Assembly: GCA_947646735.1 (NCBI GenBank)
Contig: CANTFK010000037.1
Location: forward strand, 248,001-312,000
Direction: 5' to 3'
From: Peronospora farinosa
Lineage: Eukaryota > Oomycota > Peronosporomycetes > Peronosporales > Peronosporaceae
Length of the DNA stretch: 64,000 bases
This document shows, in pieces, positions 45,301 through 55,511 of the stretch. The position numbers and the translations under genes are program-made. Below the pieces are notes generated by a model. That model searched no databases. It was not told the DNA's origin and worked only from the letters and a program-made list of their open reading frames with translations. Positions within the stretch are counted from its first letter, which is position 1. Every line of letters begins with the position of its first letter.

Positions 45301-45965
45301 CGCCCGCGCCGGTTTCTCTCATGGCGTCGGCGAGCCTGCCAGTCCCAGTACAGAATATTTCAGCTGTAAAAGAGCCTGTTTCTGTTCGGCAATCTCCAGC
45401 TAACGCGCGGTCGTCTTCAGTTGTATTACTGGGTCCAAATGTGACTCCTGGTCATGAATCCAGGGCTTCTGAAACTCTAGATACTTCTGCAACACCGGAA
45501 GTATCGTTAAGTCTAACGAATGCAACGGGGTTGCAGAATGCTGTGTCACCTCCGATGCCAAATGTATTCGTCGAAACTATGGAAGAAGAATCAGTGTTGG
45601 CCTTTGTGGACGAACGAAGTTCCCAAGCAGAATTTGCCATCGAGATCGTGCAGACGCCTGCTCGCACTGTCGAGGTATCGGCAGAACCAGAAGGATCAGC
45701 AGGAGCAGAACCATCTGTTAATGATATTGGAAGCGCCCCCATTCACAATGTATCAGTAACAGACGCCACGGCCATGGTCGATGAGAGTGAAGCCACCGAC
45801 CATGACGCACCAAATAGGACAAGCAGCAGTAGCAGTGGCAGTGATGGCGAGGATGCACTCGCAGATGCACACGAGTCAGAGAGAGAAATTGACCTATCGA
45901 CCTCGCCGAAGAAGCAAGTGCTGCAGCAACCCGAATCTCTCCTTACGCCATCGTCGGTGGTGTGA
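42318..45965 (+). CDS. multidomain MAP kinase: PH, SnoaL-like, C2-like, MAPK (TEY)
   Basis: Frame opens at a TTG (42291); first ATG 42318, 1215 aa, single exon. PH domain about 60-158 (VHWEGYVRKKGDWLPRWEERYLIL ending in the invariant-Trp region DMWVEMMQAA). NTF2/SnoaL-like fold about 184-310 (PFWGEYHGLDGVLHFF, VVAGRETM). C2-like region about 341-520 (DPKWNSKHDIPF, FILIEAWEV, QWYTLLS). Kinase about 602-890: GQGAYG loop, AIKNI lysine, LHRDLKPSN, CDFGLA, activation loop LTEYVVTRWYRAPE with T-E-Y near 762, VFDPRKRIT. Tail about 900-1215 is Ser/Ala/Pro-rich and acidic. The kinase is complete. PH and C2 suggest membrane recruitment by lipids. Ordinary MAPKs are about 350-450 aa. Function inferred from domains. 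Confidence 0.92.
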   Translation: MELSTFVTTTELPTQGRDLLLGAFSNGSNNVINNTTNKNNMDDLLRNSSSISTSTPITHEVHWEGYVRKKGDWLPRWEERYLILDGATLTYYNSKEEARSARNLRGRMIINKVRPENYGKAHGFLLETQGHKYFHLCCSTELEKDMWVEMMQAAIEEGVRHDAHNSLSIEGIEALQMQTSPTQVDLRGFYFAFRQLLISHSSSPQFFPKLSRDVVLTSNYAPTVPFWGEYHGLDGVLHFFSILYETVEITAFFVTDIAQAKEGSTAVVAGRETMKNRDNGRKFTQQWQHTIEFAPDGRVKNLTISADPIAASAVFGCSATSSLSLPMAAVVGNTVHDNPAGKFHVVVFRGEQISDQGFIDDIEQIDGLEADDEKQPSNRRVFLGLRLVTDGKNNVYAPTSSSNCVARTRTCDPEESRDPKWNSKHDIPFAGSLRGKPCFILIEAWEVMDSNGSGEASERVVGVAKVNLAPFLALASSSRTVRESVIHSDIARGAVPQWYTLLSASETKFTCGRVQLSISFEASTASFAAMSRSNLAVAPRNGIDGDSPGLDSNAPTPQVYPSGAMVQSMSHRVALARGCSFRDTKRDNHQFRVGNTNFDVPKRYQMIKAVGQGAYGCVIAASDTETGQALAIKNIPNAFNDLIDAKRILREIRLMRHLNHPNLVNLLDLLRPPTLQEFNDVYIVTDLMETDLHRVIHSNQSISDDHVQYFLYQMLVAINYVHSAEVLHRDLKPSNILVNSDCDLKLCDFGLARGIQGMDSGLTEYVVTRWYRAPELLLSSKYDKQMDVWAIGCILAEMLGRRPLFPGHDYLHQLKIIMDVVGSPSENSLDFITNPKAKRFILRQPKKPKVPLSSVYPRATPQCLDLLEKMLVFDPRKRITIQEALAHPYLSLVRDRSVEKTCPSSFDFAFENADLTKQKLQELIFEDVCTFHPDARISDPVLSVASAAVSDASSRSHSLSRADSTSSTRRPKAPGSASSPAIASDAANATSEAMPPAPVSLMASASLPVPVQNISAVKEPVSVRQSPANARSSSVVLLGPNVTPGHESRASETLDTSATPEVSLSLTNATGLQNAVSPPMPNVFVETMEEESVLAFVDERSSQAEFAIEIVQTPARTVEVSAEPEGSAGAEPSVNDIGSAPIHNVSVTDATAMVDESEATDHDAPNRTSSSSSGSDGEDALADAHESEREIDLSTSPKKQVLQQPESLLTPSSVV

Positions 45966-46843
45966 GTCCAAGGTTAAAATGGTAAACTCCGCGGTGATCG
46001 AAGCAATAGCGTTGCTTTTGTGTCGTCCTATTTTCACACATGAGGACGGCTTGATCACTGAAGCATAAAGTATACGGAGGAACGCGAACTACGAATTATT
46101 TCGCCACGCGCGCCTCCGTATACGATACGCACGAGTAAAGTCCGATACCCGGACTTGCAGGACGATGTGCGGAAGACAGTATATGTGCGCATCACTCGGC
46201 GATGGCGGTAAGAAGCTTGCGCGGAAGTTGGAGAGAGTACGGCGTACAGAATTGAATAAAATGAAGTGATGCTTTTGCGTTATGAGATCGTTCCTTCCCG
46301 TGATTTTTTCTAATCAGAACATTTGAGGCTGCACCTCAGCGTCACGTAATAAGCCTTACTACAATGCTACTCAGCGCATCGCTCTAGTGACAACAATCCG
46401 CACGGAAAAGATAGAAATCATCTAAGCCTGGACGGGATTCGTCATACTTCTTGGATGAGCACAATCTCCTGTTTCATCTGAGCTTTATGAAATTGCAGTA
46501 GTATTGATTCACAGCCTCGTCACTGATGTCTCCGCTTCTTTTACATGTAGTAGGTAATGACCGGCGGTAGTTGTGCAGCCAAAGTACCGCCAAGGCTTGG
46601 GACAATCCGTGAAATCATGATGCAATCCAAAATTGAGCTGTGAGATGGCAGATACTTTTGAACATTACTCATCATCAGCTCTTACAGTGACATCTTTGTC
46701 GACACTTGTGAATCGAAACTTGAAACCAAGAGCTGTAACAAGGCAAATGTTAATCTATAGTGAGCTTTGAAGTCTTCACGGCAGATAAAAGGTGTGGCAG
46801 ATTGACGTCTATTCCAAGCAATTCAGCTGCAATTAACGCCGTC
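45966..46843. other. intergenic between convergent genes
   Basis: 3' regions of the MAP kinase (plus) and Sm D2 (minus). No gene or repeat recognised. Confidence 0.5.
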
Positions 46844-47312
46844 CTAAGCGTGCGGGTTTCGCAGCACGAGAATAACTGAATCCCCACGCAAAAACATTTT
46901 GCTGACAAACCGGTCCTTGTTGACAGGTTTGGCTGCTTTCTTGCCCTTGCCTGACTTGGGCACCTCCGTCCACATCTCCTTTACGTTCTCCAGCACCATG
47001 TTACAATGACGGTCGAATGCCTTAACGCGAGCCAATAACTTGTGGTTATTGCGAACATTAATAAGCACCTGCGAATTATTTTTAACGCTGTGCATGAGCA
47101 CAGACAGTGGCCCCTTTTGAAACTCCTCTTCGTCTTCTTGCACGCGCTTGAACTCACTCGTCTTTCCGATGCTACAGAAATAAATATTGAATGCGATACA
47201 AGCACAATTACAATCAAAAGTTAATTTATCAGCAAGTTAGTCGTAGGTCACTGTTCCTAACGCGTAATATAAAGACAGGATCGACTCATACAGACACGGC
47301 ATACCTCGTCAT
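46844..47312 (-). CDS. SNRPD2: small nuclear ribonucleoprotein Sm D2
   Basis: Core spliceosomal Sm-ring protein (binds the Sm site of U snRNAs with SmD1). Exons on the minus strand: 47312-47305 (8 nt, ATG ACG AG) and 47171-46844; intron 133 nt, GTATGC ... TGTAG, phase 2, total 336 nt, 111 aa, matching the family's 108-118. Sm1 motif [20 protein letters not shown]; the D2-specific insertion with [19 protein letters not shown]; Sm2 motif [16 protein letters not shown]. Exon 2 alone has no good ATG (the frame opens at a TTG/GTG-type codon), and the family requires residues before the EEEF-x2-GPLSVL block, so a tiny first exon is needed. That exon is inferred from splice signals and phase only. 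Confidence 0.9.
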
Positions 47313-49126
47313 GATGTCTCGAATCTATAGATAGATGAATGGAGCTTTTCATTTCGTACTTAATAAAATAAATACAGTATATATTCCTTTTTTTAAGAAG
47401 TTAGACAAAGTCAAAGTATTAGTAACTTAAGAAAAATATGTCTATATACAACGATATTTATGCAATGGTTGGAGATACGAAATTGAGCACCTTCAAGTAA
47501 CATCGACGCGCATGTATCGACGGGTTGGCTCGATCAACTAGTCACTTTCGATAGCGTACTGAGGCGGAAAAAGCTAAGCGCCTGAAGCAACACGGCGGTT
47601 CACGTAGAATTCTGTATAGTTGACAACGTGTCCTTTTCTTTATCGATTGACTTTAGGGCTCGTGTAGCACTCCCAGCACATACGTTCCCATTTCAAGGAC
47701 GCTCTTTTGGCGAATAGGACGGTTTAGCAGTATTCTGTCTTCCATCTTTTCGCCCTCTTCTTCGCTACTACTGACGTTAAGCGGTAGGTCAGAGCTGCGA
47801 TCCGTCTATGAGCAAAACACGAGCATATCGATCGCTGTGCTTCTACATGTACAGAACGTGACAGATCCCATTACTTGTAAATCTTACCAGAAGGGGCACG
47901 TCACATCGATTGCAATTATTCCTTATTAATGATATCGCTAATAAGGAGGAAGCTTGGGTAAGGTAATTAATACAGCTCTATTACTTGTCTTTACACTAAT
48001 TATACGTAGGACGTAAATAAACACCGTAAACTTGTATGACAGGGACGTCCCAGGTTAATTACACAATACCACCTGTCGTTAAGGACGGTCATTTTTCGCA
48101 CAATGTCGTGCCGACATATTGTTACGCCGCTTGATTATGAGCTTGCACACGTGTCGGATCACGACGGATCTGTACTTTCGAATATGCTTGTCACATCAAA
48201 AGGATGAGAAGTTCACTCATTCGGTGCGATATTAGCCACAGCAAGAATAGCAAGATCGACTGGCTGTCTCTTGAACAGGCAGCACGTTACACAGAAATGA
48301 ATGTGCCGATGGCCGCATCACTATCTTCTTGTGCTTATAATCCAGCTCGTGTAGTTGTTTGAAGCACAAGAGATGACATTCTCATAGTATCAATGTGTCT
48401 TTTAGCGTGCGTACGCAGTGGTGAAGGTCAGCGTAAACAGGGCGTTTATCACCGAGCAAACAAAGCAGCGAGTATAAAAGGCAAGCGCTGCAGAAGCCTC
48501 TGCCAGCAGAGCAACAGCCCGTGAAAAAGTGCTACTACAAGCTTAGATTAATTCAGCTATAGGAGCAGCCTTAGGATCTATGCACACGAACGATGTTGAA
48601 GAGGCAAAGGCAGTGTCTTCTGAGGCAACGTGTGGGGTAGGTTAAAGCCAGCTCACACCCACAAGAAGACCACTGCCCTGTCTTGTGTGCACAACGCGTC
48701 GATGAGCGACGTCATCGTGTCTAATAATTAATCCGATTCAGAGACAATTCGAGAACTTTCTTGACACGTGGATGCAAGTTACTGCATCCACTGTTGTAGC
48801 AACTCGAAACCAGAAAAGGAGGTGTTTCCAACGCTATAGACCTATACGCATGATAATGGCAGATACTTCAGTTCTCAATCAACGAACGAGCTGCACATTT
48901 ATTTCCTTAAAAGTCGCAATTTCGCACAGGTTGAGTGACTGGCTGCCAGTCAAATTTCATCAAACGTATCTTTTAAGATGTTTAGATCTTGCAATGATAC
49001 TCATTCCTAGAGGAAATTTGAGCTTGTACAAAGTCAGAGCATACATGCATTGTCACAAGTATATATGATAATACAGGTTTCTCATTAGATCCGTTTCTAG
49101 AATGAACCTCCCTCCCTCCTACCAAG
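47313..49126. other. long intergenic between divergent Sm D2 and Hsp110 genes
   Basis: About 1.8 kb without a supported gene. Short frames at 48204-48362 and 48772-49068 have no recognisable content. A TATAAAAGG-like stretch occurs near 48474 without a gene after it. Confidence 0.5.
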
Positions 49127-49143
49127 TCACTTTCGTTTTGGCA
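49127..49143 (+). promoter_or_regulatory. oomycete-type core promoter (Inr + FPR) of the Hsp110 gene
   Basis: TCACTTTC (49127-49134) fits the initiator, followed at once by CGTTTTGGC-type sequence like the flanking promoter region. About 65 nt before ATG 49200, within a C/T-rich leader. Confidence 0.5.
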
Positions 49144-49199
49144 CTTAAACCCCCTCCTTCCCTTTTCTCAAACTCTTTAACCGTATTAAAACTCAAACC

Positions 49200-51620
49200 A
49201 TGTCCGTTATCGGTGTGGACTTTGGTAACGTTGACTGTGTCATTGGTCAGGCGAAACGTGGTGGCATTGACATTATCTTGAATGAAAATTCGAATCGTAA
49301 AAATCCGAATATGGTCTGTGTCCAAGGCAAACAGCGCTTCATTGGTGAGGCAGCCATTAGTATGGCACGTATGCACTATAAGAATACGGCTACGGACATT
49401 AAACGTTTAATTGGGTGTAAATTTAATCACCCAGAGGTCCAGCAGGAGATTGCACAGCTTGCGTATCAATGTATCGAGCTTGCAAGTGGTGACGTGGGAA
49501 TTGTACTCAATTACAACGACGAGCCCGTGACATTTTCGTGTGAACAAGTTGTTGCTATGATTCTCAACAAGATGCAGAGCATTGCAGCTGCTGCTAATGA
49601 GGGTGTAAACCCCGCTTACTGTGTACTCTCATGCCCTGGCTACTACACTGACGTGCAACGTCGTGCTCTGCTTAATGCCACGAAAATCGCGGGTCTCAAC
49701 TGCCTGCGTCTCATTAATGAGCATACGGCCATTGCCCTAGCCTATGGCATCTACAAATCGGCTCGTAACCTCTTTCACGAGACAGATCCTCAGCACGTCA
49801 TGTTTATTGATTTGGGCCACGCGAGCTACACGGTCTCAATTGTCGCCTTTGTACAAGGCCGTCTCACAGTTAAATCGGTCGCTTTTGACCGTTTTCTCGG
49901 TGGACGTGACTTTGATTTGGTCATTGCCAAGGACGCAGCTGCCAAGTTTGCTGAAAAATACAAGACAAACCCGCTTGACAACCCCAAGTCACGCATTAAA
50001 TTGCTTTCGGCTTGCGAGAAGGCCAAGAAAAACCTTAGTCCGTATGGCGTCTCGGCTACGCACCTTAACATTGAGTGTCTCGCGGATGACCGTGACTACA
50101 ATGCGCAGGTGACGCTTGAGGAGTTTGAGGGACTTATTGCTCCGCTTTTGGAGCGTCTGGATGGACCCCTTGAGCGCGCTCTTGCTGACGCCGGTGTAGA
50201 GAAGTCGCAGCTAACGAATGTAGAGATTGTCGGTGGTGGCACCCGTGTGACCAGTGTAAAGCGCCACATTGCCGAGGTTTTGGGTCTGGACAAGGAACAG
50301 CAGAATTATGGTCTCAGTACGACTTTGAACGCTGACGAGTCAGTGGCCCGCGGTTGTGCCCTAAACTGTGCTATCCTATCGCCCATGTTTAAAGTGAAGG
50401 AGTTCAGCGTCACGGATCGTGTGCACTTCCCCGTGCGTGTGTCGTGGGACGGCAGCGCCTTAGCTGCTACGGACACCGCTGACGACGATGAGGACGTAAA
50501 CATGGAGGTCCCCGCTTCAGACGACAGCGCACTGGTGATCTTTACTCGCAAGGACGAATACCCAAAGACAAAACGCATAACATTCCGCCGCGACAAGCCG
50601 TTCTCTATCGATGCGCTTTACGATGAGTCAGCCAAGCCCTTCCTGCCACCTGACTATGTGATGGACATCGGCAAGTACACGATCTCGGGTATGCCTGCCC
50701 AGGAGGCTGGAGCCGAGATCGCCAAGATCCGCGTAAACGTGCAGCAAGACATGAACGGTCTGTTCTCGGTGGCGTCTTCGCAGCTGATGCAGGAAATTAA
50801 GGAAGAGAAGTGTGTTGAGGCTGAGAACGACGAGAAAAAGGAGGGCGAGGACAAGAAGGAAGACAAGCCCGCTGAGCCCAAGAAGAAGCGTTTCCGCAAG
50901 ATCGAGCTTACCGTGGACTCGCAAATTAGTGGTTTGTCGGCTGCTGACGTGTTCTCTGCCACTGAGCAGGAGCTGAAGATGGCGCAGCAGGACCGTGTGA
51001 TTGAAGAAACGTTCAACAAGCGCAACGAGCTGGAAAGCTTCGTGTACGAGATGCGCAACCAGATTACAGACAAGCTGGCTAGCTTCATCACTAGTGATGA
51101 AAAGAGCAACCTTGAAACAAAGCTGGTGGAGACGGAGGACTGGCTTTACACGGACGAAGGCTTCGACAGCACTAAGTCAGTGTACCAGCAAAAGCTGGAT
51201 GATTTGCGCAAGCTAACCTCGCCAGTGGAGTTTCGTCTAACGGAGAGCACGGAACGTGCCGTTGCTCAGGCTGAGCTAACGACTTTGCTGGAGGAGTACA
51301 AGCGCATGGTCAACTCGGGTGACGACGCGTACTCGCACTGGACCGAGGATGAGAAGACGAAGCTCCGCCAGACATGCGTTGATGCCGAAGCGTGGTTATT
51401 CGACGGCCTTACGAAGCAGGCGGAGCTGGATTCGACGAAAGCTCCGGTGCTCACGTCGGTTTCCATCCGTAGCAAGATCGCGGCCGTGCGCGTGGTGGCT
51501 CTTCCGATCACAACCAAGCCGAAACCGCAACCGAAGGTGGAGACGCCTATCACTTCTGAGCCAACTGAAGCCACACCTGCTGACGAGAAGGACGAGGCCG
51601 AAAAGATGGACCTGGATTAA
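49200..51620 (+). CDS. Hsp110/SSE-type molecular chaperone (Hsp70 nucleotide exchange factor)
   Basis: 806 aa, ATG at 49200. N-terminal actin-like ATPase: GVDFGNVDCVIG at the start, CPGYYTDVQRRALLNA, INEHTAIALAYG, FIDLGHASYTVS, LGGRDFD and IVGGGTRVTSVK, up to about residue 385. The substrate-binding part has a charged Lys/Glu insertion (about 540-567) of the kind that separates Hsp110 from Hsp70, then the long helical region with EEYKRMVNSGDDAYSHW. It lacks the EEVD terminus of cytosolic Hsp70 and ends EKMDLD. Acts in the cytosol as exchange factor and holdase. Intronless, heat-shock elements not evident. Confidence 0.95.
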   Translation: MSVIGVDFGNVDCVIGQAKRGGIDIILNENSNRKNPNMVCVQGKQRFIGEAAISMARMHYKNTATDIKRLIGCKFNHPEVQQEIAQLAYQCIELASGDVGIVLNYNDEPVTFSCEQVVAMILNKMQSIAAAANEGVNPAYCVLSCPGYYTDVQRRALLNATKIAGLNCLRLINEHTAIALAYGIYKSARNLFHETDPQHVMFIDLGHASYTVSIVAFVQGRLTVKSVAFDRFLGGRDFDLVIAKDAAAKFAEKYKTNPLDNPKSRIKLLSACEKAKKNLSPYGVSATHLNIECLADDRDYNAQVTLEEFEGLIAPLLERLDGPLERALADAGVEKSQLTNVEIVGGGTRVTSVKRHIAEVLGLDKEQQNYGLSTTLNADESVARGCALNCAILSPMFKVKEFSVTDRVHFPVRVSWDGSALAATDTADDDEDVNMEVPASDDSALVIFTRKDEYPKTKRITFRRDKPFSIDALYDESAKPFLPPDYVMDIGKYTISGMPAQEAGAEIAKIRVNVQQDMNGLFSVASSQLMQEIKEEKCVEAENDEKKEGEDKKEDKPAEPKKKRFRKIELTVDSQISGLSAADVFSATEQELKMAQQDRVIEETFNKRNELESFVYEMRNQITDKLASFITSDEKSNLETKLVETEDWLYTDEGFDSTKSVYQQKLDDLRKLTSPVEFRLTESTERAVAQAELTTLLEEYKRMVNSGDDAYSHWTEDEKTKLRQTCVDAEAWLFDGLTKQAELDSTKAPVLTSVSIRSKIAAVRVVALPITTKPKPQPKVETPITSEPTEATPADEKDEAEKMDLD

Positions 51621-51937
51621 TTGTGTAGGGTCGAGAAGGCAGAGAATCAGCATACTCAGACACAAAGTAGTTATCACTCACGAGTTCGAACCGCGTTAAC
51701 ATGTTGAAAAGGGTCATGTCTTTAAATAGTAAAGCTGCGAGATTCCTCGTGATGATATCAATACACATGACAGTATCAGCTCATGAGCACAGCAAGGTAT
51801 CGCTGCTATAAGGCTTTCATACATCTGTCAGTAGAAAAACGGACAGCGATATCTGTCTCGTTTTGACCTGTTTAATTTATTAAAAAAGACATTTGTATCG
51901 GGACACAGTTCACATTTCATACAAAACCTCTCTGCAC
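51621..51937. other. intergenic, no gene seen
   Basis: 3' region of Hsp110. No repeat or RNA gene recognised. Confidence 0.5.
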
Positions 51938-52141
51938 ATGCACATGGTATTGAATGAATCTAGTCATCGACCTCCTCTACCGGATTTATCGCGTACTATC
52001 AATCACACATCCAAACAACATAAACAAAACACCGTGGACTGGGAGCATGCACTACAGCACTTTGCAGTGATAATAAGCGACGAGCTAAATGACCTCCATA
52101 CTCGTTTCCTCCATGAGGTCCGACGTGTAACTCTTGCCTAA
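51938..52141 (+). CDS. possible small protein or 5' exon, unknown
   Basis: 67 codons from ATG 51938 (a second ATG at 51944). The C-terminal part (VDWEHALQHFAVIISDELND, HTRFLHEVRRV) is amphipathic and looks more protein-like than most chance frames here. A GT (GTAACT) near its end could be a splice donor. No family recognised; it may equally be chance sequence in the promoter region of the following gene. Confidence 0.25.
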   Translation: MHMVLNESSHRPPLPDLSRTINHTSKQHKQNTVDWEHALQHFAVIISDELNDLHTRFLHEVRRVTLA

Positions 52142-52270
52142 TTCACTCTTTGTATATTCTTTATACATAAAAATTGACTTTATTGACATTTGTAGTATTA
52201 ACATGTTCTTTTGGTATTGTAGAACGATGTGACTTTTATTGCGTGGAAACGACTATGGAAAGAAGCAAAA

Positions 52271-55023
52271 ATGAGTACCACTTTTCTCGTGGAGTTTTGG
52301 GAGAGCACACCGACCAAGATACACAAGACAATACTACAACAAACATTAGATGGACTTGTCTTGTGTATTGAAGAACATGGTGGAGATTTTGTCAATGCTG
52401 TAGATATTGCGGCACTGATTGGCCGTGTGTTTGCAATGTATTGCGCATACTCGGTCCAAGTTGGCTCGCCCAAGCACAAGATTGATGTGGATCCACAGGC
52501 TGGATCGGCGCTGTTAACAATTAATTGCGTCATGACTGGAACGGGAGCTAGGCTGTTTCCAAGAGCAGCACGTGAGGTGAGAGCGATGATGCATCGGCTT
52601 GTGGGTCAAGAGAATGCCTTTCTTCGATGCTTGCAGGGATTTGGACCGACAGTTCGCGTGAAGAAGCACACATTGAGATCAGGAATTGTTGCTCGTCACG
52701 AGTTATCGGTTGTTGCAGACAATGCGCTGGAGGGAAATGCGCCAGTAAGTGCCCACTCTTTCTACTATTGTCGACATCGTGTAATTATTTGACTTGTAAT
52801 TTGTCTAGACAGATTTACAAAAGCAAACTGGAGCAACTAAAGACGCTCAACGATCGATACCAAGAATTAATGAGCCGAGCTCGAGCTGGACCCTCGGTAT
52901 CCGGTGCTGGTGCTAAATTAGGTTTGCGTCGAGCCAAACCCGTTGCGTCAGCACCTTTGCTTTCGGCCTCGGTGCATCAAGAAACAAGAAATAACGGACA
53001 AGACCTGGCTCGTGCGTTGACTTTATACATGGAGTTCAAGACAAATGAAGAGGTTCGTAAATACGATCGCGTTGCGCGCGCAGCAGCTGCCTGCGAGAAT
53101 GATAGCCGAACGTTTCTTGAACTGAGTGACAACAGCAGCAACATCTTGGATTTGAGCGATCGGGGCAGCGCCATGTCTGGACCGCCCAATTTAATAGCAG
53201 CATCTGTTACCTCTAGTCGGCGCAGGTCAAACACAAGGCACAAAGGTGGCGACAGTGACGCTGTGCTGGTTGAGCTCGAGTCTAATTTGTGCGCAGACAT
53301 CTCAAGTGACCACGTAGCACCAACTAGAGCCCAATCATTGGCAAAAGGATCCAATGAGAAATCATTTTCAACAGTTAGCGAGATCAGTGAAGCAGATAGT
53401 GATGCCCTCGCTGACCTTGAGCGCGAGCTGGCGCAAAGTGTCGACGTTGTAAAACCTCAAGTACGTGAAAATGCGATTCCTAAACAGACATTGAGTCGTG
53501 CACGCGGTAAGCTTGACCGAAAGACAGGCATTGTCACGAGACAAGGTGCTCGTGCAACAGCTTCCACAGTGATACCTACTTGCACCAAAAGCACCCGATC
53601 GACAGCAACGCGAGTGAGAAGTAAATCGGTGGCGAGTCGACTGTCGTTCGCAGATTCTTCGGCTGTGTCTTCGTCTGGTGACAATGATGAGCTCGCCGCG
53701 ATACAAGCTGAGCTAGACGTTTTTCCGTCGCTTTCAGGACCACGGATGGATCAGTGTGTTTCCCATGGCATCGAGAAACAACAGTCTTCTATCAAAATGA
53801 GAAACAGCACAGGGCGACTACCAGCAGCAACACCAAAAGCCAAGCAAGCGGCTCGACAGGCTTTAGATCGTGCAAGTCGGAGGTCCACGAGACCAAATCA
53901 GCACGACCAGCTGTTTACAAGCCCAAGCAGGTCGAGAGCAGTATCGATCGCATCAGATAGTAGTGAGCTGATAGCCCATCTACAAGCAGAACTTGACCTA
54001 TCTGCAGAGCCAACGACCAGATCTCGCACATCTATCGCTGTAGTTCAAGCAAACAAACCTCGGAGATCGTCTCGATTAAGTTCTATGGCATCAGAAACTG
54101 AGAGCAACATAGTTGAAGAGCTGGAGAGAAAATCGATTGCTACTGGTAATCCATTAGGAACAGTTTCACTATCACTCGTGCCAGCTCCAGCAAAGACAAT
54201 CCGAAAGCGGGCTGCCCAGCATACATATACGACTCGAAGTATCGCGAAGAAGATACGACTCAATGATGATGTGACCGCCCCTAGCGTGACTGCCGTTCGT
54301 CAATTGCCAGTGACCCAGGCATCTTCCAAGGCTAAAGGTGAGCAGCGAGTTTTTGGTCCGACTGCACATCCGGAATCTTCTCGAATAAGCTCCGTGCCGT
54401 CAGATACCGAAAGTGATGAACTAGCAGAACTGGTAAAAGAGCTTGACATACCGGCCACCGTCCAAACCTCTACTAGGGCACGACGAAGCAGGAAGTCTTC
54501 AGTCAAGAGATCGAATACTCGCTCTATAGCTCAGAATCAGTCACCCGCCTCATCGAATGTGAGAGTATCTCGTTCTGGTAAAACTCGTTCAGTAGCTTCG
54601 GTAATGCCTGACACCGTTGGCCTCCGACATTCTACTCGTTTGAGCTCACAGGGATCAGATACAGAGAGCGATGGTTTGGGTGACTTAATGGCAGAACTTG
54701 AAAGTGATTCTCTTGTGGTGAACACGAAGAATTCCAAGAAGCCCAGGGCACGAGTAGCGACAACTCGAAAACCACCGAAGCGTGTTCAAATGGTGAGGTC
54801 AAGTCGAAACCAAGCAAAGGAAGTACTAACTGCGGCCCGTGCACCCCATGCCGCTCGGCAGCCAGAAAAGGTAGCAGCAAAGCCTTTTACTCGTCAGCCC
54901 TCAGCTTCATTAGTGAATATGCGCAGCTCTCGACGATCTACTCGATCCAGCTCGGCTGCTTTAGACAGTGAAAGTGATGGTCTTGCAGAGCTTGAGGCAG
55001 AATTGCAAGCTCGACACACGTAG
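52271..55023 (+). CDS. unrecognised protein with seven acidic Ser-Asp-Leu repeats
   Basis: Exons 52271-52744 and 52813-55023; intron 68 nt, GTAAGT ... GACAG, phase 0; 894 aa. Start chosen as the first ATG (the frame opens earlier at a GTG). Residues 1-158 are folded-looking and mixed alpha/beta, with no family recognised. About 159-178 form a short coiled coil (KSKLEQLKTLNDRYQELM). The rest is basic, Ser/Arg-rich and probably disordered, punctuated by seven copies of an acidic leucine motif, best as SDTESDELAELVKEL near 712, others including SDSSELIAHLQAEL, SDTESDGLGDLMAEL and DSESDGLAELEAEL. Several are preceded by R-[RHS]-S-[ST]-R-[LI]-S-S. Basic, phosphorylatable context suggests a nuclear or cytoskeletal scaffold; that is a guess. 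Confidence 0.8.
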
Positions 55024-55511
55024 AGCTAGACTTGGCAGGAAATAATTTGCGTGATAAAGTTTTACTTACAGCTCGTTAAACGAGGCGTGATGCTACTGAG
55101 GACAAAAGCATGGTGCTAACGTGTGGAGCTTTGCGAACTCTATAAGCAGACTTGTCTAGTAAGTCGGTTGAATTGCGCTGTCCGGTTAAAGATACACCTC
55201 AAAGCAGCGTTAACCTGTTTTCAGATCCGGCAGATGTGGGTTATGCCGCCTTGGACGCTTTGGATGCTACAAGACGCTACTCCATTTTTCGTGGAGCTTA
55301 TTCACGGTCAGAGAAGCTGCTTCTAAATGATGTCGATCGGTTGGCTATGTGCTACCTACGCAGATCGTGGGCGATTGTTATGCAAATGCAGCAATACCTA
55401 AATGTAAATGCAGCACATCTTATGCTATAGCTAAATTGGCAGCCAGCCATCTAAGGATTAGCCCTCCATATTCCCTCTTTGTGATACAGTCGTTTCGCGT
55501 AGTTACTCGTC
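55024..55511. other. intergenic, no gene supported
   Basis: Short frames (55123-55326, 55152-55430) have no recognisable content. May be part of the repeat whose tRNA-like head starts at 55512. Confidence 0.4.

Noticed and set aside
48772..49068. 98-codon frame upstream of Hsp110
   Set aside because: No ATG at the frame start, unremarkable composition, overlaps the likely promoter region.
53368..53706. Antisense frames within the acidic-repeat gene
   Set aside because: Short, no motif, opposite a well-supported coding exon.
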